From Clostridia bacterium (GTDB lineage: Bacteria > Bacillota > Clostridia > Oscillospirales > CAG-272), in assembly GCA_017451485.1 (NCBI GenBank), contig JAFTOG010000033.1:1-41991 (forward strand): a stretch of 41,991 nucleotides of DNA, read 5' to 3'. This document shows positions 27,870-35,321 of this stretch, one piece after another. Position numbers and translations under genes: made by a program. The notes below the pieces were generated by a model. The model did no database searches. It had not been told where the DNA came from and worked only from the letters and a program-made list of their open reading frames with translations. Numbering within the stretch: the stretch's first letter is position 1; each line of letters starts with the position of its first letter.

Positions 27870-28415
27870 ATGGCAAAATTTGTATGTTCAGTATGTGGAT
27901 ATGTTCACGAAGGAGACAGTGCACCTGAAAGATGCCCTCAGTGCAAGGTTCCCGCTGAAAAGTTCAACAAGCAGGCAGAGGATAAGGTATGGGCTGCAGA
28001 GCATGTTGTTGGTGTAGCTCAGGGCTCACCCGAGGATATTATGGAGGATCTTCGTGCTAACTACATGGGAGAGTGCACAGAGGTTGGTATGTACCTTGCA
28101 ATGGCAAGAGTAGCTCACAGAGAGGGCTATCCTGAGATCGGTCTCTACTGGGAGAAGGCAGCTTGGGAAGAGGCAGAGCATGCAGCTAAGTTTGCAGAGC
28201 TCCTCGGCGAAGTAGTAACAGACTCCACAAAGAAGAACCTTGAAATGAGAGTTGACGCTGAAAATGGTGCAACAGCAGGCAAGTTTGACCTTGCAAAGAG
28301 AGCAAAGGCTCTTAACCTTGACGCTATCCACGACACAGTTCACGAAATGGCTCGTGACGAGGCAAGACACGGCAAGGCATTCGAGGGACTTCTCAAGAGA
28401 TACTTCAATAAATAA
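27870..28415 (+). CDS. rbr: Reverse rubrerythrin (rubredoxin domain first), NADH peroxidase type
   Basis: Non-heme di-iron peroxidase that removes hydrogen peroxide in anaerobes. 181 aa. The rubredoxin-like iron site (CSVCGY...CPQC, residues 6-26) is at the N terminus and the ferritin-like four-helix part follows, the reverse of classical rubrerythrin. Di-iron ligands are visible in [18 protein letters not shown] and [19 protein letters not shown] precedes the ATG. It is 29 bp after the perR-like gene and probably co-transcribed with it. Confidence 0.92.
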   Translation: MAKFVCSVCGYVHEGDSAPERCPQCKVPAEKFNKQAEDKVWAAEHVVGVAQGSPEDIMEDLRANYMGECTEVGMYLAMARVAHREGYPEIGLYWEKAAWEEAEHAAKFAELLGEVVTDSTKKNLEMRVDAENGATAGKFDLAKRAKALNLDAIHDTVHEMARDEARHGKAFEGLLKRYFNK

Positions 28416-28495
28416 TCAGTTAATCATATAGCGAAGGCTATAATCAAAAGCCTCCAAGACTAAATATAGTCTTTTCATGAAAAATCTCCAAAAAC

Positions 28496-28528
28496 AAAAA
28501 TCACGGACACAATGTCCGTGATTTTCTA
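28496..28528. terminator. Bidirectional terminator
   Basis: AAAAATCACGGACAC pairs with GTGTCCGTGATTTT-type sequence (28496-28525), perfect stem, A run left and T run right. It serves the rubrerythrin transcript and the convergent gene at 28537. Confidence 0.9.
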
Positions 28529-28536
28529 ATAAATAG

Positions 28537-28935
28537 TTATAGCATAAAGCCTATGTCTCCGGGATAATTACCCTCGTCATCTTCATCATCGTTTTCAAGC
28601 TCTATTTTATTGTCTTCATCCTGTATTTTTTTATCAAGCATACCTGTGATATTTTCTCTCCAATGAGGTGACATCATAGCATTTCTCCACTCTTCAAAAT
28701 TAGGGTCGTCACTATTAATTACGCCGTTTCTTATTCGAATCTGGTCTATTAGGCAAACCAAAAGCACTGCCAACATAAGAGCAAGTCCTATTGCCTTTAA
28801 GAAATCCTTTCCAAGAAACAGACCAACAACTAAAAAAGCAGCTCCCGGCACAAATAAATATATATGTGATAGGATATTTATCATCAGACCTGCAAAAAAC
28901 AGACTCCACGGATAACGAGGCTCCTTATCATTCAT
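28537..28935 (-). CDS. Small membrane protein with acidic tail, unknown
   Basis: 132 aa from the ATG at 28935, which has GGAGGG upstream; the open frame runs to 28950. Two hydrophobic spans lie at about residues 12-30 and 33-62 (LFFAGLMINILSHIYLFV, FLKAIGLALMLAVLLVCLI). The C-terminal half is soluble and ends with a very acidic stretch (ELENDDEDDEGNYPG). Not recognised. A promoter at 28970-28998 and terminators on both sides make it a one-gene unit. Confidence 0.75.
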   Translation of the reverse strand: MNDKEPRYPWSLFFAGLMINILSHIYLFVPGAAFLVVGLFLGKDFLKAIGLALMLAVLLVCLIDQIRIRNGVINSDDPNFEEWRNAMMSPHWRENITGMLDKKIQDEDNKIELENDDEDDEGNYPGDIGFML

Positions 28936-28969
28936 AGAAATACCCTCCAAATCTATTTAATATATGACC

Positions 28970-28998
28970 ATTCTACCACATAAACAAAATAAAGTCAA
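28970..28998 (-). promoter_or_regulatory. Promoter for the gene at 28537-28935
   Basis: Minus strand: -35 TTGACT (28993-28998), 17-bp spacer, -10 TAGAAT (28970-28975). Confidence 0.7.
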
Positions 28999-29007
28999 TA
29001 AAGAAAG

Positions 29008-29033
29008 ACCACGGACACTGTGTCCGTGATTTT
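29008..29033. terminator. Terminator after the EamA transporter
   Basis: CACGGACAC/GTGTCCGTG stem at 29010-29028, next to the transporter stop codon. The stem has the same core as the terminator at 28496-28528. Confidence 0.8.
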
Positions 29034-29927
29034 CTATTTATCCGAGCTTTGGTCAGGCTTTTTTAAGCGAATCTCCGAAAGAAAGGCTCCGGAGAGGACC
29101 AAAACAGCACCGACAGCCTCGAGAACACCCATTGTTTCCTTGAGAATAAGGAAGGAAAGAATAAGTGCGAGGATGGGGTCGATATAGCTGAATATAGCAG
29201 CGGCGTGGGCCTTTACCTCCTTTAGTGAGGAAAAATACATAATATAAGCAACACCTGTGTGGACAATTCCAACGACAAGAATGAGAATAATGCTTCGCAA
29301 ATCGAACATATCGGAGCTTAATTTTTCCGTAAAAAGACTGTACGGTAGTGTAATTATCAGACTTATAGCAAATTGAAAGGCTGTTTTATCATAGGAGTCC
29401 ACTTCTTGTATTCCCTTGTTTATAAACACTACGGTTGCATATAGAACAGCAGCCATGATACCAAGGAAGATTCCTGTAGGGTTGGCTGATTTTACACCCG
29501 AGAACACGCCGGACACAAGCACCATACCGGATATGGCAATAAGGATGCCGACAATCTTTTGCCCGTTCAGGCTTTCCTTAAGTATAAGGGGAGAGAAGGC
29601 AACTATAAACACAGGAGCGAGATAATAGCATAAGGTTGCTATGGAAACATCAGTATATCTGTATGCTTCAAAGAGGAGCACCCAATTGGCACCGAGTGCA
29701 GCACCCGATAAAATAAGGGGAATAAGATTTTTCTTTATACTCCTTAGAGTGTTTTTGTTTTTGCGAAAGAAAACAAAGGGCAAAAGGAACAAGAATCCTA
29801 TAGAAGCTCTTAGGAATACCAAAAATCCCGAGGGAAGTGTAAGATATTTAACAAAAATACCGATAGTACCGAATATTGCCATAGCTCCACAAAGCCTTGC
29901 CTTGGCAAAAAGCTCCCTCTTGTCCAT
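29034..29927 (-). CDS. EamA/DMT-family transporter
   Basis: Drug/metabolite transporter superfamily permease, 297 aa from the ATG at 29927 (GGGGGT upstream; the frame runs open to 30008). About ten membrane spans in two EamA repeats: residues about 5-130 and 150-285, each ending in LILKES/LILKET followed by G-x(2)-G-x(2)-L-v-l-S-G. Substrate unknown; family members export amino acids or metabolites. Single-gene unit. Confidence 0.88.
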   Translation of the reverse strand: MDKRELFAKARLCGAMAIFGTIGIFVKYLTLPSGFLVFLRASIGFLFLLPFVFFRKNKNTLRSIKKNLIPLILSGAALGANWVLLFEAYRYTDVSIATLCYYLAPVFIVAFSPLILKESLNGQKIVGILIAISGMVLVSGVFSGVKSANPTGIFLGIMAAVLYATVVFINKGIQEVDSYDKTAFQFAISLIITLPYSLFTEKLSSDMFDLRSIILILVVGIVHTGVAYIMYFSSLKEVKAHAAAIFSYIDPILALILSFLILKETMGVLEAVGAVLVLSGAFLSEIRLKKPDQSSDK

Positions 29928-29955
29928 AATAACCCCCGAAAAATAAGATAGAAAC

Positions 29956-29984
29956 ATTGTAGCATAAATAAAAAGGCAATGCAA
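29956..29984 (-). promoter_or_regulatory. Promoter for the EamA transporter
   Basis: Minus strand: -35 TTGCAT (29979-29984), 17-bp spacer, -10 TACAAT (29956-29961). Confidence 0.7.
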
Positions 29985-30014
29985 TTGTTTTAATAAAATT
30001 TTTGACAAAATGTA

Positions 30015-30043
30015 TTGACAGGGTAGAAAAAGTGTGATATTAT
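30015..30043 (+). promoter_or_regulatory. Strong promoter without an adjacent gene
   Basis: -35 TTGACA (30015-30020), 17-bp spacer, -10 TATTAT (30038-30043). No ORF follows closely. It may be the old promoter of the tRNA-Ser locus or drive a small RNA. Confidence 0.65.
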
Positions 30044-30069
30044 ATTTAGGCTAAATAAACAATATTTAT

Positions 30070-30227
30070 CTTTACATTAAATACGCAGGAATAGCAAAAC
30101 TTCGTTTTGTGCTTTGGCAACCCCTCGTGAGCAAGCTCCCGGATGGCTTTTGCCTCGTATACGAAGCGGATTGAAAGACAAGCTTTCAATCCACATTTTA
30201 GAAAAGCCTGCATATTGAATGTAAAGG
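30070..30227. repeat. Small element with inverted ends and an internal hairpin
   Basis: CTTTACATTAAATACGCAGG near 30070 is repeated inverted near 30208-30227 (CCTGCATATTGAATGTAAAG). Inside, GATTGAAAG/GCTTTCAATC forms a hairpin at about 30169-30191. A direct partial copy (CATTAAATATGCAGGAATA) follows at 30232-30250. No gene; this and the tRNA remnant fill most of the gap 29928-30422. Confidence 0.5.
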
Positions 30228-30234
30228 GACACAT

Positions 30235-30282
30235 TAAATATGCAGGAATATCGAAGCGGTCACAACGAGGCGGTCTTGAAAA
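30235..30282 (+). pseudogene. tRNA-Ser 5'-half remnant
   Basis: Positions 30249-30282 match 30430-30463 of the intact tRNA-Ser in 32 of 34 bases, covering the D arm and 5' anticodon arm, up to CTTGAAAA. The acceptor side (GCAGGAA) no longer fits and nothing tRNA-like follows. Probably the stump of a gene split by integration at the anticodon arm. Confidence 0.75.
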
Positions 30283-30422
30283 TTTGCAGTCGCGAGTTTC
30301 TGCAAAGTACCAAGAAGCCTTGACACGCCTGATGTTTTCGCCCTTCCGACGAAGCAGAAAATTATTCCTTCTAAAACTTTTTCTAAAAAATTCGCAAATC
30401 TAAAAACTTAATAGTCTTACAC

Positions 30423-30511
30423 GGAGGGTTATCGAAGTGGTCATAACGAGGCGGTCTTGAAAACCGTTTGCCTTCACGGGCGCGTGAGTTCGAATCTCAC
30501 ACCCTCCGCCA
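30423..30511 (+). tRNA. tRNA-Ser (anticodon TGA)
   Basis: Acceptor GGAGGGT (30423-30429) pairs with ACCCTCC (30501-30507); the discriminator G is followed by an encoded CCA (30509-30511). Anticodon loop CTTGAAA gives TGA, which reads UCA serine codons. The long variable arm is typical for serine, and the T arm GTGAG-TTCGAAT-CTCAC is perfect. It is the probable integration target of the element that follows. Confidence 0.95.
30447..30463 (+). other. Attachment-site core, copy in the intact tRNA
   Basis: CGAGGCGGTCTTGAAAA, identical at 30266-30282 and 37379-37395, all in the same orientation. It covers the 5' side of the anticodon arm and the anticodon. Confidence 0.65.
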
Positions 30512-30535
30512 AAATAGCGGCTAAACACCGCGTTA

Positions 30536-30566
30536 GCCGCAAGGGATCACCTTGCGGCTTTTAATT
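30536..30566 (+). terminator. Terminator after tRNA-Ser
   Basis: GCCGCAAGG (30536-30544) pairs with CCTTGCGGC (30550-30558), then TTTTAATTT. A second hairpin AGCGGCTAA/TTAGCCGC just before competes with it. Confidence 0.85.
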
Positions 30567-30585
30567 TCAACAGGAGTGTATTACT

Positions 30586-31275
30586 ATGGATTGGACAAGC
30601 ATACTCGTATCTTTGCTTTCTTCGGTTATTGCTGCAACTATAGCAGGTGTTTTTTCAGTATTAATCATGAAAAAACAACTCAAACAAACTCAACAGACAA
30701 TAGAAGAACAAAAAAAGAAAGAACTTCTGCACAATCGTCCCGAATTGGAAATAGTAAGCTATTCACCTATTACGGAAGAATGTGGATATTCCGAACTGGA
30801 TTTAAACAAGACTCCCCATATAGATGTGTTCATGTGCTATGATTCGCAAAAAAGCGAAAACGAGATGAAAAAAATCTTTGAAAAATCCGATTGGGTGCAT
30901 TGTGAATATGTATTGAGAAACGTGGGAATTCAATCTTTATATTCTGTTGAAATCTTTTCCCAGACATCTGGGTTAGTAGTTTTTGATTTAAATGAACATC
31001 AATCTTCATTTCCTACTTACTTGATTATGAATTCACACGCAAAATATCAAAGACGCAGAATTCACCAAGGAGATACACTTCTTCTAAGGTTGTGGTATCA
31101 CAAAAAAAGTATATACGGAGATCCATTTAGAAATCCTATTACTATTATTCTTAAAGATTTTGATAAAAACTATTGGGAACAACCGATAAATGCACCTTAC
31201 GACTTTTTGGAAGAAAGTAAACAAATCTCACCTGAAGAAAGAAGAAAATTATTAAAAAAATCATACGAGAACTAA
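30586..31275 (+). CDS. Membrane-anchored cargo protein, unknown
   Basis: 229 aa, not recognised. One N-terminal membrane segment (ILVSLLSSVIAATIAGVFSVLIM, residues 6-28), then a basic helix KKQLKQTQQTIEEQKKKE and a cytosolic domain of about 175 residues with beta-rich spacing (HCEYVLRNVGIQSLYSVEIF). AGGAG precedes the ATG. It is the only plus-strand gene at the left end of the element and converges with the next gene, their ends overlapping by 4 bp. Position and A+T-rich sequence suggest cargo. Confidence 0.7.
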   Translation: MDWTSILVSLLSSVIAATIAGVFSVLIMKKQLKQTQQTIEEQKKKELLHNRPELEIVSYSPITEECGYSELDLNKTPHIDVFMCYDSQKSENEMKKIFEKSDWVHCEYVLRNVGIQSLYSVEIFSQTSGLVVFDLNEHQSSFPTYLIMNSHAKYQRRRIHQGDTLLLRLWYHKKSIYGDPFRNPITIILKDFDKNYWEQPINAPYDFLEESKQISPEERRKLLKKSYEN

Positions 31276-31853
31276 CATTGTCGATACTTAGCAATCAAAT
31301 TTATATGCCACTCCGATTTCTGCGTATTCTTAAACGCCTTATCGGTGGCGAGGTAGTTAATGATGCTCTGTTTTGAGATGTAGTATTTGCCCATAATGTT
31401 CACGGCGTATATGTATTTTCTCTGCACGTACCGAAGGATTGTTTTTCGACTGTAGCCTGTGCGCTCCACGACCTCGTCCACGGTGAGCGTATCGAGTACG
31501 GCAGAAAGAAGATCCTCAAGCATTTCCTTGAACCTTGCTCTCTCATTACCACGGAGTTTATAATACGTATCATCAAAATAACCCCCACAGTCCGAGCACT
31601 GCGACTCGGTTCTGCGAGGGTTATTTGTCTTTTTGGCGTTGAAAATACCGACGGGGATTTCTTTCCGCTTCTCTCTTTCGCTCCTTGCTATGTAGGCGAG
31701 AACATCCTCCTTTCTGATAGAATATTTGTGCGTGAGGCTATTGCGTATCTCACACGAAATAATGCCGTTTTGCAGAATCCACGCCGCCTTTCGCTTACTG
31801 ATGTGGAGCATCTTATAAAGCTGCTCCAAGGAGATGATCTCGCCGTTTTTCAT
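31272..31853 (-). CDS. Protein with two excisionase-like helix-turn-helix domains
   Basis: 193 aa. Two similar DNA-binding parts: residues about 8-55 (SLEQLYKMLHISKRKAAWILQNG then YSIRKEDVLAYI) and about 117-165 (TVDEVVERTGYSRKTILRYVQRK then YYISKQSIINYL), each like an Xis/MerR-type helix-turn-helix with a following wing. A CSDCG pair lies between them. It probably regulates the element. Transcribed after the gene at 31866 with a 12-bp gap. Confidence 0.72.
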   Translation of the reverse strand: MKNGEIISLEQLYKMLHISKRKAAWILQNGIISCEIRNSLTHKYSIRKEDVLAYIARSEREKRKEIPVGIFNAKKTNNPRRTESQCSDCGGYFDDTYYKLRGNERARFKEMLEDLLSAVLDTLTVDEVVERTGYSRKTILRYVQRKYIYAVNIMGKYYISKQSIINYLATDKAFKNTQKSEWHINLIAKYRQC

Positions 31854-31865
31854 TTGTCTGTTCCT

Positions 31866-32279
31866 TTATTTCGTAAAATATTTAATCTCCAAAGTTGAGG
31901 AATAACCGCTTTCGGGAGAATAAATAACAACATCACCGTGTTTCATACATTGGCGCATGGCATTACACACCATCGGGTATCTTTTCTTCAACTTTAAACC
32001 ATTGTGTACATCGCGAGCAACGATTGTAATGCTCGACTCACCTTTGGTTTGTGCATCATCTATCAGTTGGTTTATATAAAACCTAATAGCTTCTGTTGTC
32101 ATTTTCTTCTCCTTGGGTTCGGGGGTGTTTGAGCTGATTTCTATATCCCAATCATCATCGAAAGCATCATCTTCATCAAACACCCCTTCTTGAATGAGCC
32201 TTTTTTCCATTATCTTGACTCGCTTCTCTAAGATTTTTACTTTTGCCAATAATTCTACAATAATAGTATCGTAATTCAT
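31866..32279 (-). CDS. Coiled-coil protein with a winged-helix-like C terminus, unknown
   Basis: 137 aa. The N terminus is a short coiled coil (VELLAKVKILEKRVKIMEKRL), then a very acidic linker with SSNTPEPKEKK. The C-terminal 75 residues (YINQLIDDAQTKGESSITIVARDVH, LKKRYPMVCNAMRQCM, SGYSSTLEIKYF) look like a small winged helix-type fold seen in other clostridial accessory proteins. AGGAGG precedes the ATG. The promoter and repeated operator words lie just upstream. Confidence 0.65.
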   Translation of the reverse strand: MNYDTIIVELLAKVKILEKRVKIMEKRLIQEGVFDEDDAFDDDWDIEISSNTPEPKEKKMTTEAIRFYINQLIDDAQTKGESSITIVARDVHNGLKLKKRYPMVCNAMRQCMKHGDVVIYSPESGYSSTLEIKYFTK

Positions 32280-32303
32280 AAAATTCTACCTCCTTTTTTG
32301 ATT

Positions 32304-32378
32304 ATTCTACCACGCACGATAGAATTTGTCAATAGAATTTTAGTATTTTGATAGAATTTTGATAGATTTTTTTAGATT
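32304..32378 (-). promoter_or_regulatory. Promoter with AATTCTAT operator repeats
   Basis: Minus strand: -35 TTGACA (32327-32332), 17-bp spacer, -10 TAGAAT (32304-32309). Upstream and over it the word ATTCTAT(C) occurs four to five times at roughly 10-17 bp steps, and GTAGAATTTT recurs just before the ATG. This suggests a repressor array controlling the gene at 31866. Confidence 0.65.
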
Positions 32379-32381
32379 ATG

Positions 32382-33587
32382 CTACTCTTCAGTATTGATA
32401 CTGAGCACACTCTCAATCGCCTTGCCGGCTTCGCATTTGGCGTTGGCATCGAGGTGTGAATAAATATCTGCCGTCGTGCTCATATTGCTGTGCCCGAGCC
32501 ACACTTGAATGATTTTCATATTGATATTCTTTGCCACCAAGAGCGACGCGCAGGTGTGGCGCAGGTCGTGGAAGCGGATCGGTCGCAGTCCGTACTTTTT
32601 CAGCACCTCTGGAAAGCGTGTGGTCACGTAGTTTGGCTTTAGCAGGTTGCCCATCTGATCCACGCACACCATGTCAAGGTACTTGACCGAATATCCTCTG
32701 CGAAACTGCTTTTGATAGCCCTCTTGCTTCTTTCTGTGACGGAGCAGTATTTCCTCCACGTCGGGAATGAGTGGGAGCGTTCGGCGTGAGCCCTCGGTTT
32801 TCATTTCGTCGCTGATGACGAGTCGGCTCTTGCCCTTCTGCTTGATCTCCATGACCTTTTGGCAGATGTGGATTTCCTTGCGCTCGAAGTCGATGTTATC
32901 CCACGAGAGCCCAAGTGATTCGCTACGCCGCAGACCGTAGAAGGCGGCAAGGACGATGGGGATATAAATGCTCTCGCTCTCGGTGAGGGCGAGGAGCGTT
33001 TGCAGTTCTTCGGGCTAGTAGAACTCACCCACGAACTTTTTCGCCTGCGGTCGCTCCACGCGGTTCATCGGGTTGACCTCAAAAATCTCTTGCCTGACCG
33101 CATACTCAAAGGCGGCGTGGAGCAGATTGTGATAGTGTATCACCGTTCGCTCGCTGACACCCTCGGCGCGTAGGCTTTCGTAGAAGCCGTGTATCAGCTT
33201 CGGCTTACAATCGTCGAGCGTGACCTCGCTGCCGAAGTACGCCTTGATCTTGCCGTTGATCTTGATGCGGTAGCCCTGTAGAGTGGTCTGCTGAATTTTA
33301 TACTTGTGCACGTTCTCCAGCCAATCGGTGAGGAACTCCATGAGGGGATAATTTTCGGGGTTGTCGTAACCCTCACGCAGTCTTGTTTCCTCGGCTTCGA
33401 GCTCCCGTAGGAGCTTGCGCCGTTTCTTCTCAATAACCGCCTTTTTCTCGCCCTCGTAAAGCCCCATGCTTTTCCACTTGGGCTTGGCGACCTGTTTGAT
33501 GGGATCGTAGTGCGGATAGACGAGGTAGAGCTTGCCGTTCTTTTCTTGCACGCTCCCCGTCAGCACAAAACCGTTTTTCTTTGCCAT
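32382..33587 (-). pseudogene. Tyrosine site-specific integrase broken by one in-frame TAG
   Basis: Reading from 33587 to 32382 gives one continuous frame of about 401 codons broken only by TAG at 33015-33017. The N-terminal 190 aa hold the arm-binding and core-binding domains (WLENVHKYKIQQTTLQGYRIKI). After the stop, PEELQTLLA and AAFYGLRRSESLGLSW continue, with all catalytic residues present: R in GLRRSE, HDLRH, GHS, and the nucleophile Tyr in DIYSHLD. A single base change would restore the frame. Without readthrough no active enzyme is made. It lies after the excisionase gene, overlapping its stop (TAATG), and has its own promoter at 33627-33655. Confidence 0.85.
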
Positions 33588-33898
33588 TAAGACACCTCCT
33601 GTTCAAGTTTTTCTTTGGTAGCACCAACAATACCACAAAGTCCGCGAATAGTCCAGCACTTTGGGTTCGAAGTTTCATTTAGGACATATTTTCCCGTGAC
33701 CTGTTCTCCGAGCAGAAAGCGGATTGCGTTGACCTTTGCGATGCGGTACTCGCGCCCGACCTTCACGGCTTCGATCTCGCCTGTGCGAATGAGCTTGGAC
33801 GCCAGCTTCTGACTGATGCCGAGCATCTCGGCGAACTCGCCAAGTGTCAGCGCATCGGGGTAATCCTTGAACACAATATTCATTTCGTTTTTTGTCAT
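33587..33898 (-). CDS. xis: Excisionase-like helix-turn-helix protein
   Basis: 103 aa. Residues about 16-65 (LTLGEFAEMLGISQKLASKLIRTGEIEAVKVGREYRIAKVNAIRFL) form the excisionase/MerR-type helix-turn-helix and wing. The last 35 residues (after LLGEQ) do not look family-like and are encoded over the integrase promoter, so a loss of the original stop is possible. AGGAGG precedes the ATG at 33898. Role: directs integrase toward excision. Confidence 0.78.
   Translation of the reverse strand: MTKNEMNIVFKDYPDALTLGEFAEMLGISQKLASKLIRTGEIEAVKVGREYRIAKVNAIRFLLGEQVTGKYVLNETSNPKCWTIRGLCGIVGATKEKLEQEVS
33627..33655 (-). promoter_or_regulatory. Promoter for integrase, shared module copy 1
   Basis: Minus strand: TGC-TGGACT (-35, 33650-33655), 17-bp spacer ending TGTGG, -10 TATTGT (33627-33632). 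The same module occurs at 39260-39288 and 40866-40894. Confidence 0.6.
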
Positions 33899-33911
33899 TC
33901 AGTTCCTCCTT

Positions 33912-35321
33912 TTACATTTTCAGCGTGGGTTCTTCTACTGGCTCGTCGCTCTCACCGTTGTCGCTATGTGCCGTCGCTAATTCGACACCGAGCTTCACAA
34001 GTTCAAGCACAGCTGCCACGTTCTGACCTGCAAGACGTGCGCGTTCCTCGGCTTCGATTTCCTCCGCAGTCTTGTTTTCGTTATCGTCATCGGTCAGTGA
34101 AGCCAATCCAACAAGACCACCGAGAGCAAGGCGAGAACCGACGGAACGACTGTGAACAGAATTTGAATCCACCACAGTGCGTTTTGGCGTTTCTCCCATT
34201 TTGCGACCAGAGAAGTAAGACTCTCGCTCACTCTCCCAACCTGTTTTTCGCTCTCTGCCGTTATGATCTTCGTCGCTTCCTCGGTTATCTCGTTCATACG
34301 AGCCGCCTGCTCCTTCGACAAAATTTCCATTCTCGTCAAATACGAACGACTCGTAGTGAACGTGTTCTTTTTCTCCGTCATCATAGATCGTGTAAGAGCC
34401 TGCATATTCTCGACCGTCCTCGTTAAGCGTTCCCAATCCTCCGCGCTGATCTTCACCATGGGTGTGTCGTCGATCGGTGCGATCTCGTGCATCGCGGTCA
34501 TCTCGTCCAGCGAGAATTTCTTGCCTGATTTCAAACTCATATTCCATATTCTCCTTCAAAAATTTTTCGTCCGAGAGCTTATTATCTCGGCATTTTCTGA
34601 ACGCGCCGTTCTCATATCTCGGCTCGCGGTAGCAGGTGTAGGTGATGTGCTTTCGGTTGTCCTCCCATCGCACGCCATAGCCGAGCTTCTTCATGACCGC
34701 GATAAATTCCTCGCGATCAGCACTTCGCTGCATCGCGTATTTGATGACGGCACGCAGACGAAACTTCCAGCTCTCGCCCTTCGATCCCGAACGATACTCG
34801 CGAGCTCCAACCGATTTTGTTTTGCCCTTCCCATAGGGAGAGAGGACGGAGAGTCCGTGCGCCAAACAGATTTCATCATTGATGTCACGCAGGCGCTTGA
34901 TGTTGTTTCTGTCCTCGTGGAGCTTCTTGCCGGTGTCGGGATGCACCGTGTCGATGATAAAATGATTGTGCATGTGGTCGCTGTCAAAATGAAACGCAAC
35001 CACAACGCTGTACCCCGGCCACGCGCGACGGGCAAACTCCAAGCCCATCTCGATGACTTCTTCGGGATCGACGTCCTCGTCGGGGTGGAAGGATTGAACG
35101 TAGTGTCTGAAGCACAGTCCGTCGGTCTTATCCCAGATTGCTTTGTTCGCCATGAACTCCTGATACGCGATTTCGGGATCACAGTCAATTCCCGACACGC
35201 TCCACGCTTCCTCTGCAGAGCGAGTCTTTTCGGGCTGAAGGCAGTACGCGATAACCGAACGCATCACGCTCGGAAGGTGGTCTGCCTGATTTGAATATTT
35301 GATTTTTATGAGTGTTGCCAT
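33912..35321 (-). CDS. Mobilization relaxase, MobA/VirD2 type
   Basis: DNA-nicking relaxase that starts transfer at oriT. 469 aa from the ATG at 35321 (AGGAGG upstream); the frame is open to 35474 but that part is a shadow of mobC. The metal-binding HxDx2HxHxH is HFDSDHMHNH at residues 111-120. A candidate catalytic Tyr is Y26 in VIAYCLQPEKT. After about residue 260 the protein is hydrophilic and repetitive in D, E, R and G, ending in a helical piece (LAGQNVAAVLELVKLGVELATA). The frame is intact although the neighbours mobC, repA and integrase are broken. A second gene is nested within its 3' half. Confidence 0.87.
   Translation of the reverse strand: MATLIKIKYSNQADHLPSVMRSVIAYCLQPEKTRSAEEAWSVSGIDCDPEIAYQEFMANKAIWDKTDGLCFRHYVQSFHPDEDVDPEEVIEMGLEFARRAWPGYSVVVAFHFDSDHMHNHFIIDTVHPDTGKKLHEDRNNIKRLRDINDEICLAHGLSVLSPYGKGKTKSVGAREYRSGSKGESWKFRLRAVIKYAMQRSADREEFIAVMKKLGYGVRWEDNRKHITYTCYREPRYENGAFRKCRDNKLSDEKFLKENMEYEFEIRQEILAGRDDRDARDRTDRRHTHGEDQRGGLGTLNEDGREYAGSYTIYDDGEKEHVHYESFVFDENGNFVEGAGGSYERDNRGSDEDHNGRERKTGWESERESYFSGRKMGETPKRTVVDSNSVHSRSVGSRLALGGLVGLASLTDDDNENKTAEEIEAEERARLAGQNVAAVLELVKLGVELATAHSDNGESDEPVEEPTLKM
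34094..34540 (-). CDS. Nested mobilization-type protein inside the relaxase gene
   Basis: 148 aa read in a different frame of the same strand, fully inside the relaxase gene. It has a globular-looking start (FSLDEMTAMHEIAPIDDTPMVKISAEDWERL), a long helical coiled-coil part (residues about 40-115) and a C-terminal membrane segment (WWIQILFTVVPSVLALLSVVLL). The composition is clearly protein-like and it has its own AAGGAG 10 nt before ATG. In ColE1-type plasmids mbeB and mbeD are likewise nested in the relaxase gene mbeA, which supports a real overlapping gene. Confidence 0.7.
   Translation of the reverse strand: MSLKSGKKFSLDEMTAMHEIAPIDDTPMVKISAEDWERLTRTVENMQALTRSMMTEKKNTFTTSRSYLTRMEILSKEQAARMNEITEEATKIITAESEKQVGRVSESLTSLVAKWEKRQNALWWIQILFTVVPSVLALLSVVLLDWLH

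Noticed and set aside
32852..33014. Integrase as two separate genes
   Set aside because: Both parts are in the same frame and together make one normal integrase; the second part has no RBS.
34263..35294. 343-aa plus-strand ORF across the relaxase gene
   Set aside because: Antisense to a relaxase with an intact HxDx2HxHxH motif; a long antisense frame is expected in this GC-richer stretch.
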